A DNA stretch of 64,000 nucleotides from Chalara sp. BL73 (taxonomy: Eukaryota > Ascomycota > Leotiomycetes > Helotiales), in assembly GCA_918026815.1 (NCBI GenBank), contig CAKJVC010000107.1:558001-622000 (forward strand), given 5' to 3'. This document shows positions 55,906 to 64,000 of this stretch, one piece after another. The position numbers and the translations under genes were made by a program. The notes beneath the pieces are model-generated. The model searched no databases, was not told the DNA's origin, and was given only the letters and a program-made list of their open reading frames with translations. Each line of letters begins with the position of its first letter. The first letter of the stretch is position 1.

Positions 55906-58707
55906 ATGATCGGTGGTGTCAAAGGTGGTCCTAATCTGGAGTCTACCGACGTCAACATGGTTATAAAGGCTGCAATGAGGCCTACCCCAAGGTCTTCACA
56001 TTCGCACACGCAACCTCATCGTTCAAAGGCATCCACCACACCTATGAGTCCGCCACCGAGAGTTGCAGCATCAGTCGGACTTGCACACGCACCAATCGTT
56101 GGCCCATCGCTACGAAATTCCAGCCCGAATAGAAGTGGGCGAGCACCAAGTCCAAATTATTTCGGTCTCATAAAAGAACCTGGAACCGATGCCCAAGATT
56201 CGGGGGGTGGCCCCAAGGCAAATTGGAGTCCGCCAACCTCCTCCATTCTCTCCTTTGGTGCCGTATCGCCGAAACATATACCCGTAGATTCGAATCCGGA
56301 ATATGAGGCATTTAAAAGGCAGTCGCAGTCAAATACGAGTTTCAGTTTGGGCCATGGAAACCTCTCTCACTTTGCGTCAACCCCTGGCGCCGGTGTGGTG
56401 GCACCGAGAACAGACGGCTCAAAGAGGGAGAGGAAATCGAGTACAACCAAGCCTGAGCCGCAGGATCTATCACCAAAATCTACTCCTCGAATATTGAGCT
56501 CCGAACCAATGGAGATAGAACTTGGTCGAGATTCTGCCTACGAATCATCACCGTCAGTAAGAAATTTGCATGCGTCCGCTGCGTCCACGACGTCGTTCTT
56601 CGATTTGCCTCGTCAACAATCGCCTGCAAATATAGCATCTCCACGCCCTCCACCACGAAATATTCTTTCTCCGATCGATGATAGGCACCCTCGGTTGTCG
56701 CTACCTCACAACAGAGCCGATCCTCCTTCTCCTCATCAAAATTTACAACCTCGTAGCAATCATGCCCGGGCGAACACATTACCAACCGCACTGGAAGATG
56801 GGCCGTCCATGATTACTCCAACGCAGCTGAAAAACATGCTAGAGAAAATTTCATCAGAGCAGATACTATTGTTGGACCTGCGAGTCAATCCACAGTACTC
56901 TGTGTCACGTATCAAAGACGCCCTTAACCTATGCATACCCACAACCCTCCTCAAACGGCCATCTTTTAATTTACAGAAGCTAAAGGAGACTTTTACTAAT
57001 GAAGCTGAGCGAGAACGTTTTTCTCGGTGGAAGGAGTCAAAATGTATAGTCGTTTACGATTCATATTCTTTGGAAAAGAAAGATGCTATCTCAGCGGTTA
57101 ATACGCTCAAAAAGTTCTCCAATGAAGGATGGAATGGTCACTGCTATATCTTGAGAGGTGGGTTCAACACTATTGCGAAGGAATTTCCTGAGCTGGTCGA
57201 TGGGGGTACTACTCAGCACTCCTCCAAGGTCAACTTGTCATTGGGTACATCTATGTCCGATGTGGCAGCTGTAGCAGGAGGTTGCGTGATGCCAGCGACT
57301 AAGAATGCCGCGAACCCATTCTTCAGCAATATTCGACAGAATCAAGACCTTATCGGAGGAGTTGGGCAGATGAGCCTCAAAGTCCCTGAGGAATTTAGCG
57401 CCGATAATAAAGATAATTTACCAATCTGGCTTCAGCAGGCTAGCGCGAAGGAAGATCATGGCAAAAGGGTGGCTGGGAAGTTTCTGACTCTCGAATTAGA
57501 CGAGCAGAAGCGAATGATCAAAGCTCTCTCATCAGATGTTCAGTACGGTCCTACAGCAGCAGCAGAGAATAACCACAATGTCCAGAATGTCCAGATTGCG
57601 GGGATTGAGAAGGGGAGCAAGAATAGGTACAATAACATATGGCCGTTTGAGCATGCCCGAGTACGACTACAAGGCCGACCAGAAGGCGCATGCGACTACG
57701 TCAACGCAAGCCATATCAAGTCTACCCGAAGCAATAAACGATATATTGCATCTCAGGGACCTCTACCAGCTACATTCGAGGTATGATATTGTATCCCACA
57801 AATCTTTAATAGCACTAACCTGTTGCAGGACTTTTGGAGCGTTATCTGGGACCAGGACGTGCGAGTTATTGTCATGCTAACTGCGGAAAAGGAAGGGGGC
57901 CAGCTCAAGTGTCATCCATACTGGTCGAGTAAAGATTACGGACCTCTTCACCTACATACCCTCTCTGAGAAGAAAGTCTCGCTCGACCTAACCAAACACC
58001 GCACCGCCACTGATCGCCGTGACTCTGGTCAGCGTCGTCGTGCCAACACCACCGCAGAAACAGCCCCTCCTCCCGCTTCTTCCACTGAGACGCCGCATGC
58101 TGTCGTCCGCAAGTTTACTCTTGCACATACAGCGCATCCCTTCGCGCCGATAAGAGAAATCACACAGATCCACTACGCATCATGGCCTGACTTCGGAGCT
58201 CCCGCTTCTCCAGGGCAATTATTAAATCTCGTAGAGCTGAGTAACCAAATGCAGCGCGCTGCTTCCTCGAGCACAGCTTCTCCACGCTCGTCAGATCCGG
58301 AAAATGACGAAAGTGCACGTCCTATGCTGGTGCACTGCTCGGCAGGCTGTGGTCGAACAGGTACATTCTGTACTATTGATACCGTCGTAGACATGCTCAA
58401 GCGTCAAAGAAAAGAGGTACGTAGCGGCGTTACGCCTATGGAAATATCTTCAGAAGGCGACTACATGGGCAAAGGCAAGAATCCTAAAGATGGCCAGATA
58501 GAGGGCGGCTGGGTGTTTGATCAGAACGTCGATTTAGTGGAGCGCACAGTAGAGGATTTTAGAGGGCAGAGATTGAGCATGGTGCAGAGCCTGCGCCAGT
58601 ATGTGCTCTGTTATGAAACGGTAATGGAGTGGATCGCACGGGAGCTTGTACCTGCTAGGATTGGGGGAAGGAGGGGAAGTGATGCTGGAGTAGCAAGGAG
58701 TACTTAA
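55906..58707 (+). CDS. Protein tyrosine phosphatase with rhodanese-like domain (Pyp1/Ptp2-like)
   Basis: Exons 55906-57780 and 57829-58707 give 917 residues. Fission yeast Pyp1/Pyp2 and budding yeast Ptp2/Ptp3 dephosphorylate stress MAP kinases; this protein has the same layout. Residues 1-300 are Ser/Pro-rich. A rhodanese-like domain (about 305-430) reads LLLDLRVNPQYSVSRIKDAL, then CIVVYDSYSLEKKD, where an Asp replaces the catalytic Cys, so it should be inactive and used for binding. The PTP domain (about 550-900) has KNRYNNIWPFEHARV, DYVNASHI, RYIASQGPL, the WPDFG acid loop, the signature VHCSAGCGRTGTFC (Cys near 794) and the Q-loop MVQSLRQYVLCYE. All catalytic elements are intact. Two low-complexity inserts lie inside the PTP domain. 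Confidence 0.92.
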
Positions 58708-59468
58708 TGTAAGACGGTTCTACTACTGTCTTTTGATATGGGTTTTCTGGGTGTTGATAAGCATTATTTGTGGTTTGGGGGCCAGGACCGGAACGGGCAT
58801 TGGGATTATGCATGGCGCTGGAGTTTCTAGGAGATTCATGGAATAGCATAGCGTAATCATTTTACGGGACAAGGAATTTGGTCCTACTGCAAATAGATGA
58901 TAGGGACACCAAGCGTCCTCAATTTTTTTACCATTACCTTTCCCTTGTCTGGCGTCATAAGATTTGTTGATTCCTTCTCTCTCACCACTTAATGCCGCCG
59001 TACGAGAAACAAAATAATATTCGGAGGCTGACTATAGATCATGGGACGTACGAATGATATCATGTGATGATGAAAGTAGAAATACAAGTTGTAAAAAAAG
59101 CAAACGCTCCTGTTCATTACTGCGCGTGTGGTATATCAACCATGCTGCCTAGGTATCTCCCTGTTCAAAAGCAACCGCTCCGCCCCGCCTGCCATTTCCT
59201 GATTCCATCCATAGGTATCGCCCCGGCTCAAAAATGCTAACAAAAGCACCGCCCGCCGACCTCGTTCCCCGCTCGCTGATCCTCCGTCCAAGATCCCCGC
59301 CGCCGCCGTCCAAAGGCTCCCATGTATTCCCCTGTCCCCCTTCGTGTATGTCCATCATTATTTGCTCGCGGTTGGCCTCATCGCTTCGTAAATACATTTC
59401 CCTAGTTTTTTTTTTTTCTTTTTTTCTTTGAGTCATGTTTTCATGGTCGTCGTTAGAAACATTCTTAA
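58708..59468. other. Convergent intergenic region
   Basis: 3' sides of the phosphatase gene and of the six-exon gene. An open frame on the minus strand continues here only if the last intron of the six-exon gene is retained. No separate gene was seen. Confidence 0.5.
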
Positions 59469-62286
59469 CTAATCGGAATCTGGTTGTTCGCCGTCGCCGA
59501 TCATGACGACGACGTTCAAGCACGCGGCGTACGCTTCGCGGATGGCGCAAGCCATGCTGTTTGCTTGTTAGCGTTTCATGTTTTAAATAAAGTAAATTTT
59601 TTCTTCTCTTTTTCCCAACAAACATGCTTGGGATATTAGGAAATAGAAATAGAAGAGGGAGAGGGACATACCATGTCCGACGGATATCGCAAATCACGGC
59701 GCTGAGTCCCCAGTGGCTGCACCATGCTCTGGCGAGGACCTCGTTATCCGCAACGCCGAATGCTTCAACCACCAGCACTTTCTCCTTCTGGTCTTCTTCC
59801 CTTTCGTGTCTCGGCTCGATCGACAAGGTGCTTTCATTGCCTTCCTTGCCGCCTGCGATTGAGGTAGGCTTCCCGTCTGCGCCGCCGGGAGAATTCAATC
59901 CTCCCCAGTCTTTTATGGTGAGGATCTCGTCGACCGGGACTGCTTGGTACACGTAGTCGAAGAATAAGGGGTGAGGACCGCGGGAACAAGGGTGCGAGGC
60001 GACAAAGGAGACGTCGTAAGAGAGGCGGAGAGGCCAGGAACGGCCTGCTATGGCGAATTGCACGGCTGCATCATACGTCTGAGGCTTCCCGCTCGCCGAT
60101 ATCGTACTCGTTGAGGGTGAAGGCACGGGTGGGTCTTTACTGATAGGTTTCAAGGCTAGTTTCTCGATGCGGATGGTATCCACGATATCCGTAGGGTCTG
60201 CGATGGGGAGGTGGTACTCAGCCACTGGGTATGAGGAGGATGGTGGTCCAAGTGGGTCGGAGCGGATCATCATACTTTCTACATAACTGCTCCTCAAATT
60301 CAGTTTCGGGGTCCGCTGTCTGATCCGTGCGATCTGAACGCGGCCGAGGTCGGGTGCGGGACGTCCAGGTCCAATCCAGCCTGCAATGTCTTTGCATGTT
60401 GGGCCTAGCACCTTTCCCACGATACAGCTGCTACTCCAGTATGTAGTGCTTTTATATTGGAACCCGGAATTAGGATGCATGTGCGTAAGTGCGGCTAAGA
60501 AAGAGGCGTCCACATCGCAGTCAATTAGGGTGTTCATGAGGAGCCAGGGGAGCGTGACGCCTGGAAGAATCATGCCTGTGAAGTAAGACATTGTGTCAGA
60601 GGAGCGATCCTCGAGGGGTTTCGCGTTAGAATCGGACTCTTTGAGGACAGATGTTATAATAGGTAGGTTAGGCCATTTGAGTGTTTTGGCGAATTTACGG
60701 AGGGCTTTGATTTGTGATTTTTTGGCGCGCAGGTGGAAGCGGATTTGCTTAGAATCTCCCTCTGTGTCGAATTTTTCAATGGACATGCATTCGTGCCAGC
60801 GTCGAGCTAATGCTAGATCCCAGGCTATGCATGGCGGGAGTTGTGCCAGTAACTACAGAGTCTTAGATTAGCCCATGAAGAAGAAGAATTTATGTTTTGC
60901 CTTTCGTTGGACATTGCAATAGAAAATCATCACTAGGTATTGACTTACTTTCTGCTTTGCCCAGTCTGTGTGGTGTTTCGAATGTATCCTCAAGTCTAGC
61001 TCCGTACTTAACAGTAGTTGATGAAAGAATAATTGATACCGTCCATGATCGGTGTACGTAGTATTAGAGAAGAATTTAGCCACTACTTGGTTCTCCGGCT
61101 TGCTGAAATCAATCCACTCGTGCCTTGAAAGCACTATTATCAAATCTGCTATTTGCTTCTCCATGGCTTTGTGCGGATTGCTGTATTTTTCCGGATCCCT
61201 CAGCAGATTCTTATAGAGATTTTTACTATAGTATATAGTCAGCATAGTAATTTTAGTAGAACTTAGAAATAATATATAGGAAATATAATCCATGGTTTCT
61301 AGAGAAAATTATAGATTAGTTGAAGGTTCACTTACTACATCAAGTCCTCATAATCTTCCTCGAATCCGCTTTCAAGATATATCAAGCGTTCTAAGATCGT
61401 AGATAACGCTACTTGTCTCGGCTGTAGCACCAAGTTAGCAACATGTTTAAGAGTACCCATATTATCTTTCAGAATGCAAAAAGCAAAGCCAACAATACCA
61501 GCCGAGGATAAACCCTATGGCTACACTGTTCAAAGTCGGCTTACCTGTACACCCGGATCCTTCAACCTGATCCCCGGGCTCGGATTTCCAGATAAGCTAA
61601 CCCAATTATTCAACGTGATTGTTCCTGGCCAGTATCCATAACAAAATGCCATACTTGGCTGCTCTAACGTATCCCAGGGATCAATAGCCAGGCCCTTGCC
61701 CTGCAGGTTGAACGAGCATACACCGAATACACTGTGCAGTAATTCCCTGCCGTCTCCTCCTGCCTGCCCACTCCCCGAGGCCGTCGCATATAGTGTATAA
61801 TATTCACCCGATGCGTGAGGAATCGGTTGTTTGTGGCCTTTGAATACCGGAACGCCAGACGCTATAAACTCCATTGCTTTCCCTTGCGAAAGATTGCTGT
61901 CTTTTGGGTAACCAGGTGGAGGCCATGATGTCAAGACAAATGTTGCTATGCTTTGTCGTCTGCTGTCCCTTGTATGCGCACTGTGAGATCTATCCCTATC
62001 TCTTCTAGATGAACGCACACTGCGAGAATGACTCTCCCTTCTTGGTGACTGCGAGGACGACCGCCGTCGGTCCCTGCTTCGTGACCCCGAAGATGACCGC
62101 CGTCTATGTCGATGATGGGTGCGCTCCTTATCCTACAACGGTTATTAGCATATCTGTATCAGGCCTCAGCAAGACCATATTTACATGTCTAGATCGAGGA
62201 CTTGACGAGTCTTTCTCCCTGGAAGTCTTCTCTACTTTCGTGTTACGCCTGAACAGCCCAAGCAGCTTCTTCTTAGCTTCGCTCAT
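59469..62286 (-). CDS. Unrecognised six-exon protein, RS-rich N-terminus
   Basis: Exons are read as 62286-62185, 62132-61545, 61421-61336, 61225-60949, 60852-59672 and 59556-59469, giving 773 residues; all five junctions keep phase. I cannot name the family. The N-terminus MSEAKKKLLGLFRRNTKVEK is basic. Residues about 35-85 are Arg/Ser-rich (SSGSRSRDRRRSSSQSPRRE), which can signal a nuclear or RNA-linked protein but is not specific. The central part looks globular and rich in aromatic residues (AFCYGYWPGTITLNNWVSLS; WLLMNTLIDCDVDASF). The C-terminus contains VLVVEAFGVADNEVLARAWC, then CDIRRT joined by the last splice to CMACAIREAYAACLNVVVMI, a cysteine-rich end typical of a conserved domain. 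There is no signal peptide and no clear membrane segment. Retention of the last intron would keep the frame open to 59149. Confidence 0.75.
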
Positions 62287-64000
62287 GGTTGGACTTTCGA
62301 AGCATATTATAAGGATCAGGCTTCAACATTTGTTTTATACGGAACGTCGAGGAGTTTGGCGCGTGCTACGAGGCTGAGTTGATGTTGTGAGTGAAACGGA
62401 ATGCAATCAGCCTTGCGATGACGTGGTTCATGCACGTGACAGATAGGGTAATCTCTCCCTCCCTCATTCTGTTATTGTTTTTGAGTCGGAATAATTTTCT
62501 AATTAATCAGTTAGCAATTATTTTTTTAAAAACAAAATAATAAATTTAAAAATCCGAATCTGGCTGAGATACTGGTATTTTGAGATGTTATTATTGTGGA
62601 TGAAAGGTATCAAGAACAGTGCACATTAGAGCTAGTAATCAGTACCCCCTTTCCAAGCGATACCAACGAACATAACTACAAAATTCTTCATTCTCTCTAA
62701 CTCTATATATAAAATAGACTAGAGTCTGACACATTGATAACCTGGATGAAATGAAAGTTCCCAAATCATCTTAGACATATACAACAGACACAGGCCAATG
62801 TATCCCACCTTCTTCATTCCCCCTAGAAAACTTTGTGTGTGATCCTTGGAAAGTGAAAGTGTCCTATATGTCTTTGTGAGCCTTGAACTTCCCGACCTGC
62901 AGACAGACTGCTCCGATGATAGAGCAAACGATATATGCTCTCCTGTTAGTCTCTCGGCATTTTTCTACCACGGACATGGCTGAACACCACTTTGATGCCA
63001 ACATTTCACAGCTTCTGAGTAGCAAGCCCCTCATAATACACAAACCCACATTCATACGCTCCACCCCCATTCTGCGCAATAACGCTGATTCTAGGTTCGA
63101 AATGACCTCCTTCGACTGCTTTACATCAGCATTCGTAAGCTTTTTGGCATCTTATCCAGCTTGATCTATATCAATATTCCTATTATTGCTAACCGTCAGG
63201 AGATTGAATAATAAAATAGCCTGCTTCAATGCTCCAATGGGAAAAGTTCTGAGCCTGTGGATTATGGAAGATATCAAGCAATATGGCAGCCTACAGCCTG
63301 TCACTGGAACCCGCTCATGCAAAGATCCGCAATGATGCAAAATACAAGGGTTATTCAAATACCACCATCTCGTCCACATGACGATATCTGAGGTTCAGAT
63401 AAATCTCAACAGATGTTTACGTGGTAACGTAAATCCGCATACTTTGCGGATGTCAGACATTAATGACTCAGGAAATGGTCTCTACTGTTCTTACGTTCTC
63501 TTTAGGATTGAGCCCTTTGGTTAATACATGACAATAATAGCTATCATGATCTCAATGCCTCTTGTTCAATTGTTTCAAAATGTAACTTAGGCCCGAGAAT
63601 CTAGCTCAGTTCAAATTCTGGTTGTGTGGTCTCAGAAGTGGTCTTGTCTAGGCTTGAAGCTATCTTTTGAAGAGCCAGAAAGGAGAAATTTCATAAATGA
63701 TTATTTCTATTGTCCATCTTCATGGGCTGTTATATTTTGTCATTTCACACCTGATCTGAGCGCCGGGGCCCACGAATTATGGAATGCAGGAGGGACTCTC
63801 AAGAAGTGCAGAGCACACTCGCGACTTCATTCGACTATATGGTCGCGGAACATAACCAGTCATACCAACCAAGAGAATATCAGGTAGAGGAACTCTTAGC
63901 TCTTCGTTGCTGCGCAACAATTACGAGGAAGAATCTGCTTTCGCTGAAACAGTTCAAGCGTAAACATGTCCGAAAACATGTCCGAAAACATGGCCTCAAT
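62287..64000. other. Terminal intergenic region, no convincing gene
   Basis: 1.7 kb upstream of the six-exon gene. A CACGTG lies at 62433. Frames at 62883-63164 and 63624-63887 have no recognised domains. A gene beginning outside the window to the right cannot be excluded. Confidence 0.5.
62433..62438. promoter_or_regulatory. CACGTG E-box upstream of the six-exon gene
   Basis: The exact hexamer lies about 150 bp upstream of the ATG at 62286, in GCACGTGAC. This is a plausible bHLH site by sequence and distance only. Confidence 0.3.

Noticed and set aside
63624..63887. 87-codon plus-strand frame near the window end
   Set aside because: No recognised domain or splice support; it may belong to a gene outside the window, but nothing here shows that.
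1..64000. CRISPR arrays, rRNA, prophage or IS elements
   Set aside because: No regularly spaced direct repeats, no rRNA-like blocks and no transposase or integrase were seen; the DNA is eukaryotic nuclear sequence.

Overview
The window is nuclear DNA of a filamentous ascomycete (Pezizomycotina). The evidence is the short introns (about 45-110 bp, many with a CTAAC/CTGAC branch site close to an AG acceptor), one gene per promoter on both strands, and family architectures typical of moulds: a PREG/Pho80 cyclin, VTC4 with an SPX domain, a fused NADH-GOGAT, a Pyp-type phosphatase with a rhodanese domain, and a DUF3425-type bZIP. A leotiomycete is my guess from the general look of the proteins; the sequence alone does not prove it. 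No rRNA, tRNA, CRISPR array or prokaryote-style operon was seen.

Layout. 0.8-7.0 kb: SelO-type AMPylase, GNAT acetyltransferase and the mRNP protein LSM14/Scd6, all on the minus strand. 9.5-14.3 kb: a KPWE-motif protein that is probably peroxin Pex39, a first MITE, and an extended-SDR reductase followed by a degenerate tandem repeat. 15.7-26.3 kb: GID-complex armadillo subunit (Gid5/Vid28/ARMC8), Pho80-like cyclin, EMC10, H2A.Z chaperone Chz1 with a 13-nt micro-exon, SNARE Bet1 and APC/C subunit Apc15/Mnd2. 29.2-39.1 kb: glutamate synthase GLT1 and polyphosphate polymerase VTC4. 39.8-46.7 kb: a large unrecognised protein with a possible degenerate RNase H-like fold, and a bZIP factor. 46.7-53 kb: nucleoporin Nic96 with an FG-rich N-terminus, a second MITE copy in its upstream region, and a Dal5-like MFS transporter. 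55.9-62.3 kb: a protein tyrosine phosphatase and a six-exon unrecognised protein. The last 1.7 kb and several 2-3 kb gaps hold no convincing gene.

The genes are mostly housekeeping and do not form one pathway. Two loose themes are phosphate homeostasis (Pho80-like cyclin and VTC4, 17 kb apart) and ubiquitin-ligase subunits (Gid5 and Apc15). I saw no new defence or biosynthetic system. The items most worth a second look are the two-copy TA-flanked MITE family, the 14.4-15.0 kb repeat, the two unrecognised multi-exon genes, and several unusual splice or uORF arrangements. Exon boundaries were read by eye from GT/AG signals, reading phase and family expectation. Each set gives a continuous frame with an integral codon count, but none has been tested against RNA.
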